DNA from: Streptomyces davaonensis JCM 4913
GTDB lineage: Bacteria; Actinomycetota; Actinomycetes; Streptomycetales; Streptomycetaceae
Reading direction: 5' to 3'
NCBI RefSeq assembly: GCF_000349325.1
Contig: NC_020504.1
Coordinates: forward strand, 4,250,053-4,314,052
DNA: 64,000 nucleotides
This document shows, piece by piece, positions 55,005 to 62,334 of the stretch (position 1 is the first letter of the stretch; each line of letters opens with the position of its first letter). Both the position numbers and the translations under genes were made by a program. Under the pieces are notes generated by a model. That model worked only from the letters and a program-made list of their open reading frames with translations, did no database searches and was not told the origin of the DNA.

Positions 55005-57961
55005 CCCGCGGCGACGGCGCCGTCGCGCCAGGTCGGCAGCAGCTCGTCGAGCAGCGCCTCGGTACGCGGCGGCAGACCGCGCGCGCCGCTGCGGGTGATG
55101 AGGTCCGCGGCCAGCGCCTGGAGGCGGGCGGTGTCGCCGGTGGCGTGGGTGGCGCGCAGCAGCTCGTGCCAGAGGCGCTCGTCGGCGGGCGCGGAGTTGA
55201 GGGCCGCGGTGAGCGCCTCGATGGCCTTCTCCGCGCGGTCCTTCTCCAGGTGGAACGCGGACAGCGCGAGCCCGATGTCCGCGACCAGCAGCGGAAGTTG
55301 GGCGTCGACGATCTCGTGGGTGAGCCAGCGGTAGCGGCCCTCTGCCCGGTCGGCGAGCAGGGGTCCGCGTACCAGCACCAGCGCGTCGGTGAGCAGCCGC
55401 CCGCGCACGGCCCGGCTGTTCACGCCCCGGCCCTGGGTGGCCTCGTGGTAGAGCGACCGCAGCACATCGAGATCGGATACGACGGACTTGGCGAGGTTGA
55501 GCCGCCCGGTGGAGTCGGTGCGCAGCCGCGGGCTGCCGTCGGGATCGGTGCCGAGCCACGCCCGCAGCCGCTCCAGCAGCGCGTCCCGCACGTCCTCGGT
55601 GACTCCGCGCGGCCACAGCGCGGAGGACAGCACCCGCGGGTGCACGCCCTCGCGGTGCAGGAGCAGCAGGGCGAGCGCCTCGTGGAGCAGCGCGCTGCGC
55701 TCGCCGTCGGGGGTGTCGAGGCCGATGATCTCGTACGGGCCGACGAGGCGGGCGTAGACCGCGGGCCGCCCCTGCTCGCTGACGTCGACGAGGAACGGCG
55801 GGGTGGTGGTCGGCCCGTCCGGGTCCTGGTCGGGGTCGGCCTGCACGAACAGCTCGACGACGGCCTGCTGTTGGGCGACGGGCAGCAGCTGTGCCTCCAA
55901 CTCGAGCCCGAGCAGCGGGGCGAGCAGCTTGCCCTCACCGGTGATCTCCATCTCCCAGGCGGCGCCCGGGAGATCGCCGGTCTCGGTGCCGACAAGGTAG
56001 CCGATGCCGAGGCGGCTGGCGTCGGAGGCGAGTTCGGCGAGCTTGACGGCGTCCTCGGCGGAGGGCTGCGCGGCGAGCAGGACGAGGTGCGGGGCCCAAC
56101 GGGTGTGCTGGGCGGGCCCGGTACGCCCGGTGAGCACGGAGTCCTGTCCGGCCGCGCCGAGCGCTCCGCGCCGCTGCCGGGTCTCGGCCTCCATCGTCTC
56201 GATCAGATCGTCGATGCCGTCGAGGTGGCGCAGGCGGTTGGGGGCGAGCGGGGTGAGGTCCTGGCCGAAGCCGACGAGGGTGATGGTCATGCGGTCGGAC
56301 CAGCCGTTGGTCGCCAGCTCGGCGGCCACGGACGCGAACACGGCGGCCCGGTCGGCCTCGCGGCCGGCGAGGGAGACGATGCCGGGCACGGACTCCAGGT
56401 TCAGCAGCAGCCGGGAGTCGTCCATGGTGCCGAGGCTGACGAGACCGGGGTACGGGGCGGCCGTGTCGGTGTCCTCGTAGCGCTCGGCGTCGGCGCGGGC
56501 CAGCATCCAGAAGGTCTGGTCCTGGCCGAGCTGCCAGGGCGCGGGCGGCTTCCCGGCGGGCTGGGCGAGCTGGAGATGCAGATCGCCGTTGCTGAGCCAG
56601 GCGGCGTAGACGGTGGGCAGGGCCCGGGACTCCTCGGCGAGCGAGGCGGCGAGCCCGCGCAGGGAACGGTCCAGCAGGCGTACGCCCTCGGGGTCGGCGC
56701 CGACCAGGAGGGCGTCCTGCACGTTCGCGGCGTCGCCGGTCGGGGTGGGCGGCTCCATGCCGCGCCGCCCGCCGACGGATCCGAGCGCCGACTGCCACAG
56801 GGCCTGACGGCGCCTGCGACCGAGGGCGCCGAGGAGACCGGCGGCGAGGAGGGGGGCGGTGAGGAGGGCTTCGGGGAGGCCGAAGGTGTCGGACTCGGTG
56901 GAGGCGGTGGCGTGTTGCTGCTGCTCGGGGGCGGCGGGGCGCTGCTCCGGGAGGGAGACCTGGGCGGTGTCACCGGAGGAGCCTTGCTGGTGGCCGCCGC
57001 CTTGGGCGTGGTCGCCGCCTCCCTGGGCCGTGTCGCCTCCGGTCTTGGCGTAGTCGTGGATCTGCTGCTGGACCTCGGGCGAGACGTCGGGCGTCTCATC
57101 GGGCATCTCGACGAGGTCGCCGCCGCGGGCATCGCCGGGCATCTCCATGATCCAGCCGGGCCGGATGAGGCTGGCTTCGGAGAGCCGTGACCCATCGGGC
57201 TGCACGCGGTCCTTGTTGAGCTGGTAGATCTCCTTGTACCGGCGGCCGTCGCCGAGGTGCCGTTCGGCGATCTCCCAGAGGGAGTCGTGGTGACGTCCCT
57301 CGGGCGGCTGGATCCGGTAGTACTTCGTGTCCCCGTCCTTGGCGGTACCCGGGGTCGCCGCTTCCGTGTGCGACGCCTGCTCGGCGAGGGCGGCCGCGGC
57401 GGAGGCGGCCTGCTCCTGCTGCTGCGCGAACAGCCCACCGCCCGGGGTCTGCTGGGCGGCGGCGACGGTGGGGCGCTGATTGCCCTCCAGGCTCTGCCCG
57501 AGCTGGGAGAGCCCCGGGGCGAGGCTGGCGGCGGTGGCGCCGACGAGCAGCAGCGCGGCGACGAGCTGCCGGGCGAGCAACTGACTGGGCCCGGCACCGG
57601 GTACACGCCCCGGCACGCCGACCCCCGAGAGCGCGGCCTTCATCTCCACGATCACGCAAGCGGTGAACTGCGCCCAGGCGAGCCAGACGAAGAAGGTGAG
57701 GATGTCGATGAACGTCCCGACGCTCAGTTCCTTCGTGAGCCACTCCTGGGGTTCCCAGGTGGTGGGCACCGGCCACCCCAGATACATGGCCAACGACCCC
57801 GGCACCCCGACCAGCAGCACAACCAGCGCGACGAACGCGAGGAACGCCTTGACGAAGTCCCCGAACGAACGCCGGTGCACCCGCACGGGCTGCGGGGTCC
57901 GGTTCCGCGGGGTGGTCGGGCTTCCCGTCGAGCTTCTCGTCGAGCTTGAGCGTCGCGGCAT
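55001..57961 (-). CDS. Large membrane protein with LysM and BTAD domains (Tad-locus associated)
   Basis: A 986-residue protein. Residues ~35-150 have three hydrophobic segments; ~215-275 are LysM-like (SLWEIAERHLGDGRRYKEIYQLNKD); ~280-360 are a Gln/Gly/His-rich linker; a further membrane segment is near 375 and a large cytoplasmic region follows. The C-terminal ~110 residues (ALSAFHLEKDRAEKAIEALTAALN, LLRATHATGDTARLQALAADL) are bacterial transcriptional activator/TPR repeats. Related proteins occur beside Tad/Flp genes in Streptomyces. Coupled to the prepilin peptidase. It may tie the pilus to the cell wall or a signal; inferred. Confidence 0.78.
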   Translation of the reverse strand: MPRRSSSTRSSTGSPTTPRNRTPQPVRVHRRSFGDFVKAFLAFVALVVLLVGVPGSLAMYLGWPVPTTWEPQEWLTKELSVGTFIDILTFFVWLAWAQFTACVIVEMKAALSGVGVPGRVPGAGPSQLLARQLVAALLLVGATAASLAPGLSQLGQSLEGNQRPTVAAAQQTPGGGLFAQQQEQAASAAAALAEQASHTEAATPGTAKDGDTKYYRIQPPEGRHHDSLWEIAERHLGDGRRYKEIYQLNKDRVQPDGSRLSEASLIRPGWIMEMPGDARGGDLVEMPDETPDVSPEVQQQIHDYAKTGGDTAQGGGDHAQGGGHQQGSSGDTAQVSLPEQRPAAPEQQQHATASTESDTFGLPEALLTAPLLAAGLLGALGRRRRQALWQSALGSVGGRRGMEPPTPTGDAANVQDALLVGADPEGVRLLDRSLRGLAASLAEESRALPTVYAAWLSNGDLHLQLAQPAGKPPAPWQLGQDQTFWMLARADAERYEDTDTAAPYPGLVSLGTMDDSRLLLNLESVPGIVSLAGREADRAAVFASVAAELATNGWSDRMTITLVGFGQDLTPLAPNRLRHLDGIDDLIETMEAETRQRRGALGAAGQDSVLTGRTGPAQHTRWAPHLVLLAAQPSAEDAVKLAELASDASRLGIGYLVGTETGDLPGAAWEMEITGEGKLLAPLLGLELEAQLLPVAQQQAVVELFVQADPDQDPDGPTTTPPFLVDVSEQGRPAVYARLVGPYEIIGLDTPDGERSALLHEALALLLLHREGVHPRVLSSALWPRGVTEDVRDALLERLRAWLGTDPDGSPRLRTDSTGRLNLAKSVVSDLDVLRSLYHEATQGRGVNSRAVRGRLLTDALVLVRGPLLADRAEGRYRWLTHEIVDAQLPLLVADIGLALSAFHLEKDRAEKAIEALTAALNSAPADERLWHELLRATHATGDTARLQALAADLITRSGARGLPPRTEALLDELLPTWRDGAVAAG

Positions 57962-58128
57962 GGGAGGAGTCCTGGGGTTGGGGTGTGAGGGTGTACTGAG
58001 ACTACAGAGATCTTATGGACTGTCCTCGGGGCCGTCGAAGGCTGGAGCAGAAGCGCAACAGTCCGCCGACATCAGTGACCCACCACCCGTCCGAAAAGCC
58101 CGAGTTGCCCGACGCGAGGCCGAGATCC

Positions 58129-58500
58129 TCACATCCCCCACACAATCCCCCACCCGAGGGCTTCTCGGACGGGCCCGGCGTCGTACCGCCCACGGGCTTG
58201 TCGGTGTGCGCCGTGCCCGCGGCCCCTGCCCCTCCCTCGCGTGAACCTCAGCGAGAACGACGAGTCGACCGCAGCACATTCATAGCTGCCGCGGCTCCTG
58301 TCCATGAGGAACTCCCGCAGACCGTCGAGCAGAAGGGTCAGCGAAAGATAGATCATCATCGCTTGGTCCTGGTCTCCGCCCCGCGAGGTCGCATGCCCCT
58401 CGCTCCCCCACACATCCACATGCCCCAGATCGAAGCCGCTGAACGGCGGTTGCTCGTTCTCGGCTACGGAGAATCTGAATCGCATGGGATCTCGCCTCAT
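58129..58500 (-). CDS. Hypothetical protein coupled to the CdiI-like gene
   Basis: A 123-residue protein whose start (ATG 58500) overlaps the stop of the CdiI-like gene as ATGA. Residues 1-95 look genuine: RFRFSVAEN, GHVDVWG, then a helix MMIYLSLTLLLDGLREFLMD and AVDSSFSLRFTR, a pattern I recall from the DUF7878-type partner of immunity genes. After that the sequence turns to Arg/Gly low complexity (GRGRGRGHGAHRQARG) encoded by a G-rich run, and another frame reads AHTDKPVG; a frameshift near 58215-58235 is possible. Immunity role inferred from position. Confidence 0.6.
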   Translation of the reverse strand: MRRDPMRFRFSVAENEQPPFSGFDLGHVDVWGSEGHATSRGGDQDQAMMIYLSLTLLLDGLREFLMDRSRGSYECAAVDSSFSLRFTRGRGRGRGHGAHRQARGRYDAGPVREALGWGIVWGM

Positions 58501-58844
58501 CCCTCCAACATCGCTGCGGTCTCTTTGAACATCCGTGCCAGATCCGGAGCGTCCGCCCACACCTCCGGCTTGCGGGACGCGACCGCGTACAGCAGATCGC
58601 CGTCGTACCAGCCACCGCTCCCCTGACGGAGCGCGGCGTCCCGGAGGATGTCGACGGCGAGCGGCAACAGCCAGGGCAGGCCGACGTCCTGGCAGATCAG
58701 GCGGGCGAGTTCGTGGGGCTCCAGGGTGCCGATGGGGCGGCGGCGCAGCTCGTGCACGTTCTTGACCATGACGGTCGTGTCTTCCGGCGGGTCCGGCCAC
58801 CGCTGCCCGTCGAGTTGCTCAAGGGAGCGGCTGTGGACGCTCAT
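58497..58844 (-). CDS. CdiI-like immunity protein (contact-dependent inhibition)
   Basis: A 115-residue protein resembling the CDI-immunity family: LEQLDGQRWPDPPEDTTV, then NVHELRRRPIGTLEPHELARLICQ, then VGLPWLLPLAVDILRDAALR, GGWYDGDLLYAV and a terminal helix. ATG 58844 has GGAGGA upstream. Such proteins neutralise the C-terminal toxin of a contact-dependent or polymorphic toxin; no matching toxin gene is adjacent in the window, so it would be an orphan. It heads the coupled pair with 58129-58500. Confidence 0.8.
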   Translation of the reverse strand: MSVHSRSLEQLDGQRWPDPPEDTTVMVKNVHELRRRPIGTLEPHELARLICQDVGLPWLLPLAVDILRDAALRQGSGGWYDGDLLYAVASRKPEVWADAPDLARMFKETAAMLEG

Positions 58845-58977
58845 TCGTTCTCGATCCTCCCCATTGAACGAACTCGACGTCCCAGACAACCTCAGGCCGG
58901 AAGCTCCCGCAACGCACCGGCGCGCGAAGACCGAGAACAGCCCTGACCGCCGACGATGTTCATCGGCACCTTCATCT

Positions 58978-59456
58978 TCATGAACGACGCCGACGCCAGG
59001 CCTTCAGAACGTCCTCGGCCGCGTAGGCGATGCTGAGCCGCCATGCCCCCGACTTGCTCGAAACCCGTGACGCGATCACCCGCCACTTGAACCACAGGGG
59101 AGTTCCCGGAACGGCACGAACGTCAGCGTGTCGTCGACGGCGTTCTCGGCGCAGCCCCGGTGCCCCTCCGCCCGCAGCGCGGCGTACAGCTCCGGCGTCA
59201 ACGCACCGTTGAGCCGCGCCGCGGTGCCCGCCGCGGTGAAGGCGAACCCGCGCTGAGTGGCGTTCGGCAGCCGCATCGCCCGAAGGATCCGAGGTGAGGC
59301 ATCCTCCAGCGAACAGTTGAAAGCCAGCCCGATCACCGCAGTCCCCAAGGACCGTTCACCGCGCTGGAACGCCGCGTCCACCTCAACCGGGTCGTCGATA
59401 CCCAACAACCCCTCCCCGGTCTCCCAGTCCCACCCCGAGTCATGTTCAGCCGCCAT
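58978..59456 (-). pseudogene. Frameshifted copy of the repeated family at 59.7 kb
   Basis: From ATG 59456 the frame gives WETGEGLLGIDDPVEVDAAF and continues through LTFVPFRELP, then stops at 59076 after PCGSSGG. The other frame continues from the same point as LWFKWRVIASRVSSKSGAWRL and ends at 58978 with WRRRRS, aligning with the C-terminus of the 59677-60147 paralog. One base is missing in CTCCCCTGTGG near 59105-59112. Restored length is 159 residues, close to the paralog's 156. Probably inactive or yields a 126-residue truncated form. Confidence 0.75.
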
Positions 59457-59521
59457 GCCTCCACCTTGCCCGACGTCCGTGACGCGATCACCCGCCACTC
59501 GAACCACAACGAGAACTCCAG
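59440..59521 (-). pseudogene. C-terminal scar of a further family copy
   Basis: The minus strand reads SLWFEWRVIASRTSGKVEAWRL, matching the C-terminus of the family (LWFKWRVIASRVSSKSGAWRL) immediately upstream of, and overlapping, the start of the 59456 copy in a different frame. Rest of that copy is missing. It looks like a recombination junction between tandem paralogs; about 48 bp around it recur near 59040-59100. Confidence 0.6.
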
Positions 59522-59676
59522 GACCTGGCCTCTCCGCCCGGATCCGGTTCCGTCGCGATCACGTGCCGCCCCTGTCAGCAAGCCTCCGCCCAGCGGGCTC
59601 GGCGGTTCGCCTCCCTGCGGTCCGTGTCTTCCGCGGCGCGCTCGGCGTGCCAGCGGCCCACTGCGGACTGGGCCCA

Positions 59677-60147
59677 TCAGCGACGCCGACGCAGGGTGTT
59701 CCAGGCATTCCCGACCGTCTCCCCGGACCGCAGCCACCAGCTCTCCAGCTTGTTCCGGGTTCTTGTCACCATCTTCCGGCGCTTGAACCACGGCGGCAGC
59801 TGCCGGAACGGGACGAACGTCAGCGTGTCCCTGATGGCGTGCTCGGCAAAGCCGCCGGGGCCCTCCTCGCGCAGCGCGGCGTACAGTTCTGGCGTCAGCG
59901 CGCCGTTGAGCCGCGCCGCGGCGCCCGCCGCGGTGAAGGCGAAGCCCCGCTGCCCGGGGTCCGGCAACTGCATCGCCCGCACGATGCGCGGGGACGCCTC
60001 CTCCAGCGAGCAGTTGAAGGCCAGTCCGATCACGGCCGTACCGAGATACGGCTCGCCGCGTTCGAACGCGGCATCCACTTCGACGGGGTCGTCCATGCCC
60101 AGCAGACCCTCGCCGGTCGCCCAGCCCCACTTGGACTCCACAACCAC
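59677..60147 (-). CDS. Intact copy of an unrecognised, tandemly repeated family
   Basis: A 156-residue soluble protein. GEGLLGMDDPVEVDAAFERG, then YLGTAVIGLAFNCSLEEASPRIVRAM, then FTAAGAAARLNGALTPELYAALREEG is a HEAT-like helical pattern. The C-terminal part (PPWFKRRKMVTRTRNKLESWW) is basic. GTG 60147 or GTG 60141 are possible starts. I do not recognise the family. Three copies (one intact) beside CdiI-like and barstar genes suggest an immunity role; this is inference. Confidence 0.72.
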   Translation of the reverse strand: MVVESKWGWATGEGLLGMDDPVEVDAAFERGEPYLGTAVIGLAFNCSLEEASPRIVRAMQLPDPGQRGFAFTAAGAAARLNGALTPELYAALREEGPGGFAEHAIRDTLTFVPFRQLPPWFKRRKMVTRTRNKLESWWLRSGETVGNAWNTLRRRR

Positions 60148-60180
60148 GCTTCCTCTGTTTCCTGAACCCTTAAGACCGGC

Positions 60181-60388
60181 TCAATGCCATTCCTCAGGGT
60201 TGAGCGCGGCCCCGACGAATCCGTCCCCCGAAGTGATCGTCAGGTCCTGCAGGCTCTCCCTGAGTTCAATGCGTTTCGCGTCGAGTTCACGGAACTCGAA
60301 AACGAAGTGCTCGGCGATGGCAGGCCTGTCCTGAGGGAATCCATCCAGGTCGACCGCCGAGTTCGCCCGGTCCGCTCCCTGGCAGAGG
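60181..60388 (-). pseudogene. Barstar-family gene, C-terminal part (split by IS110)
   Basis: The minus strand reads LCQGADRANSAVDLDGFPQD and continues to a stop at 60181-60183 (ALNPEEWH). There is no start codon. It continues the barstar-like N-terminal part at 61703-62040; the two join in frame across the IS110 element if one copy of the 3-bp junction repeat is removed. It lies 33 bp before the next gene of the array. Confidence 0.82.
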
Positions 60389-60409
60389 ACTGACAGTGAT
60401 GATTGCTGT

Positions 60410-60600
60410 GGCTCCGCCCGAGGGTCTGACTCAAGGACTGACTGGCGCTTCGGCTGTCCTTGGCGTGAATCGTCGGCCTTCCGGGCGGAGCCGCTATGCG
60501 CGTGGCCGGTCGGGCGTCTGTGACTTCATAGGAGCCCGGCCAAAGGTCCCATCACTGTCTTGTCCGTCTGCCCGACCGGCGCGTGCTCTCCCTCACGCGT
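60410..60600 (+). ncRNA. Candidate bridge RNA of the IS110 element
   Basis: Two long-range stems follow each other: GGCTCCGCCCG (60410-60420) with 60482-60492, and GCCGGTCGGGC (60505-60515) with 60570-60580, all perfect 11-bp pairs. The first loop contains an inner hairpin (CAAGGAC 60432-60438 / GTCCTTG 60456-60462) and CGTGAA (60464-60469), complementary to TTCACG of the target flank. The second loop has CATCACTGTC (60550-60559), complementary to 60392-60401 at the left end, and ATAGGA (60528-60533), identical to the right-end/core sequence. This is the two-loop layout of IS621 bridge RNA. 3' end uncertain. Confidence 0.8.
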
Positions 60601-60626
60601 CGTACGGAAGGACAGCAGGCTCCAGC

Positions 60627-61694
60627 ATGGCAGCAGACGAGATAGCGGTCATCGGCGGCATTGACACCCACACCGACCTGCACCAGGCCGCAGTGATCGA
60701 CACCGTGGGCCGGCACCTGGCCACCCGGGCGTTCGAGACCACCCCGGACGGCTACCGGCAGATGCTGGAGTGGCTGTGCTCGCACGGTGAACTCCTTGTG
60801 GTGGGCCTAGAAGGTACCGGTGCCTACGGAGCAGAAGCCGCCCGCTTCCTTACTGCGAACGGCGTCACGGTCATCGAGGTCGACCGCCCCGATCGCAAAG
60901 CGAGGCGGGACAACGGCAAGTCCGATCCCGTCGACGCCTACGCCGCCGCGACCGCCGTGCTGTCGGGCCGGGCCTCGGGCATCCCGAAGACCCGCGACGG
61001 GATCGTGGAGGCCATCCGCACCCTGCGGGTGGCCCGCAGCTCGGCGGTCAAGGCCCGCACCCAGGCCATCAACCAGATCCGCACGCTGATCGTCACCGCC
61101 CCTGCCACGGTGCGCGAGAGGCTGCGCGGCCTGGCCACCGGCGAACTGGTCGACACCCTTGCTCGTTCCCGCCCGGCAGGTGACCTTGCCGATCCGGTCT
61201 GCGCGGCGAAGATCACGCTGCGACGGCTCGCTCGCCGCTACCAGCTGCTCTGCGAGGAGATCGCCGAGGCGGATGCGGACCTTGGGCCGCTGGTCACCCG
61301 GGCGGCACCGCGCCTGATCGCTCTGCCCGGCGTCGGCCCGGAGACCGCAGGCCAGCTGCTGACCAGCGCGGGCGACAACCCCGACCGCCTGAAGTCGGAG
61401 GCGTCCTTCGCGCACTTGTGCGGAGCCGCTCCAATCCCGGCCTCCTCGGGACGCACCAACCGGCACCGACTCAACCGCGGCGGCGACCGCCAGGCCAACA
61501 GGGCGCTGCACACCATCGTGCTGGTCCGGATGCGCTACGACCAGCGGACCAGGGACTACGTCGCCAAACGCACTACCGAAGGCATGACCAAGAAGGACAT
61601 CATCCGCTGCCTGAAACGGTTCGTCGCCCGTGAGGTCTACAAGCACCTGCCCCACCCACGGATCACAACCGAACACCTCATCCAGACCACTTGA
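60627..61694 (+). CDS. IS110-family transposase (second copy)
   Basis: A 355-residue DEDD recombinase. GGIDTHTDLHQAAVID holds the first Asp, GLEGTGAYGAEAARF the Glu, and DRKARRDNGKSDPVDAYAAA the later Asp residues. The C-terminal domain has ALPGVGPETAGQLL and IPASSGRTNRHRLNRGGDRQANRAL with a candidate catalytic Ser. ATG 60627; the frame stops 11 bp from the element's right end. Intact, with all catalytic residues, so mobility is plausible. It is distinct from the IS110 protein at 43.8 kb. Confidence 0.94.
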   Translation: MAADEIAVIGGIDTHTDLHQAAVIDTVGRHLATRAFETTPDGYRQMLEWLCSHGELLVVGLEGTGAYGAEAARFLTANGVTVIEVDRPDRKARRDNGKSDPVDAYAAATAVLSGRASGIPKTRDGIVEAIRTLRVARSSAVKARTQAINQIRTLIVTAPATVRERLRGLATGELVDTLARSRPAGDLADPVCAAKITLRRLARRYQLLCEEIAEADADLGPLVTRAAPRLIALPGVGPETAGQLLTSAGDNPDRLKSEASFAHLCGAAPIPASSGRTNRHRLNRGGDRQANRALHTIVLVRMRYDQRTRDYVAKRTTEGMTKKDIIRCLKRFVAREVYKHLPHPRITTEHLIQTT

Positions 61695-61696
61695 CG
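61691..61696 (+). promoter_or_regulatory. -35 element at the IS110 right end (outward-facing)
   Basis: TTGACG overlaps the transposase stop and faces out of the element. In a circle joined at AGG it would lie 18 bp from GATGAT (60398-60403), and the start point about 7 bp further would be ~60410, exactly the first base of the bridge-RNA stem. In the integrated form the two parts are 1.3 kb apart. Confidence 0.6.
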
Positions 61697-61702
61697 ATCT
61701 AT

Positions 61703-62040
61703 AGGAGCTTCACGAACAGGGGGAAGTGTTCCGTCTCCAGCAGTCGATCGGCCTCTTCGACGACAACGGCGATTCCCACGCCCCCGGTCACCGCGCCGCA
61801 CAGGTCGTCCAGGCAGTCCACCATCGCGTCCCAGTTCCGCCCGAAGTAACCGGGGAACTGAAGCGCTTGGGCGAATGCCGTATAGATGCGCTGCTCGGTC
61901 ATCAGCTCATGGGAGTCGAGGCGGTGGACGTGGCCACCGTTCGCCTCAAGACTTGCCAGCTGCCGACGAACCTCGGCGTCTCCCTGAGGGACGAAGACGA
62001 CCCAGGGCTCCGAAGTCCCCGTGATGTCGAAACCGGTCAT
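61703..62040 (-). pseudogene. Barstar-family gene, N-terminal part (split by IS110)
   Basis: The frame from ATG 62040 gives 112 residues ending FPLFVKLL, then the element introduces a stop at 61699. The barstar signature FAQALQFPGYFGRNWDAMVDCL, where barstar residues contact the RNase active site, is intact. Joined to 60181-60388 it gives 180 residues. Barstar proteins inhibit barnase-like ribonucleases and often act as immunity proteins. A longer reading from GTG 62064 lacks a ribosome-binding site. The gene is 7 bp downstream of a short upstream frame. Confidence 0.85.
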
Positions 62041-62047
62041 TCCTGGA

Positions 62048-62167
62048 TCACCCTGCGAATTCACCGACGTAGTAGAAGGTTCCGTACTGGTCTGGCATGT
62101 AATACGCGGGACCGGGGCCGTTCTTGGGAGTCAGCAGCCGCTCCGCGCCTCTGATTTTCCTCAGGGC
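62048..62167 (-). pseudogene. 39-codon stub, possible toxin C-terminus
   Basis: A frame without start codon, open from just after a TAG at 62168-62170, reads LRKIRGAERLLTPKNGPGPA, then YYMPDQYGTFYYVGEFAG and stops 7 bp before the barstar-like ATG. The aromatic-rich end looks like the C-terminus of a secreted toxin domain, and toxin-then-immunity is the normal order. The family is not recognised and the 5' part is gone. 62168-62334 holds no gene. Confidence 0.55.
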
Positions 62168-62334
62168 CTATGAGGTGACCACCTGGGCGGTAAGCCTAGG
62201 AACGCTCGATGAACCGGTTGTCTCCGGGGGCCGTGCTGATTTGCCTGACCCTCGTTGTTCGAGGACAAGCGGGGGAAGAAGGGCGATGGAGGGGGAGCAA
62301 GAAGGGGTGAGGCCGAGGCCGGGCGACACCCGGT

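Larger units (their letters stand above)
60389..61705. mobile_element. IS110-family element (1317 bp) inserted in a barstar-family gene
   Basis: The boundaries are set by the interrupted gene. The sequences GGCAGAGG (to 60388) and AGGAGCTTCAC (from 61703) join exactly with one AGG; a copy of AGG remains at each side (60386-60388 and 61703-61705). There are no terminal inverted repeats, as expected for IS110. The left 238 bp hold a candidate bridge RNA; the transposase takes up the remainder. TTGACG at the right end and GATGAT at the left would form a promoter in a circle. Confidence 0.88.

Noticed and set aside
51471..55334. A 1287-codon open frame on the plus strand
   Set aside because: It lies antisense to menG, mqnC and the prepilin peptidase, all of which have clear motifs; composition is typical of a shadow.
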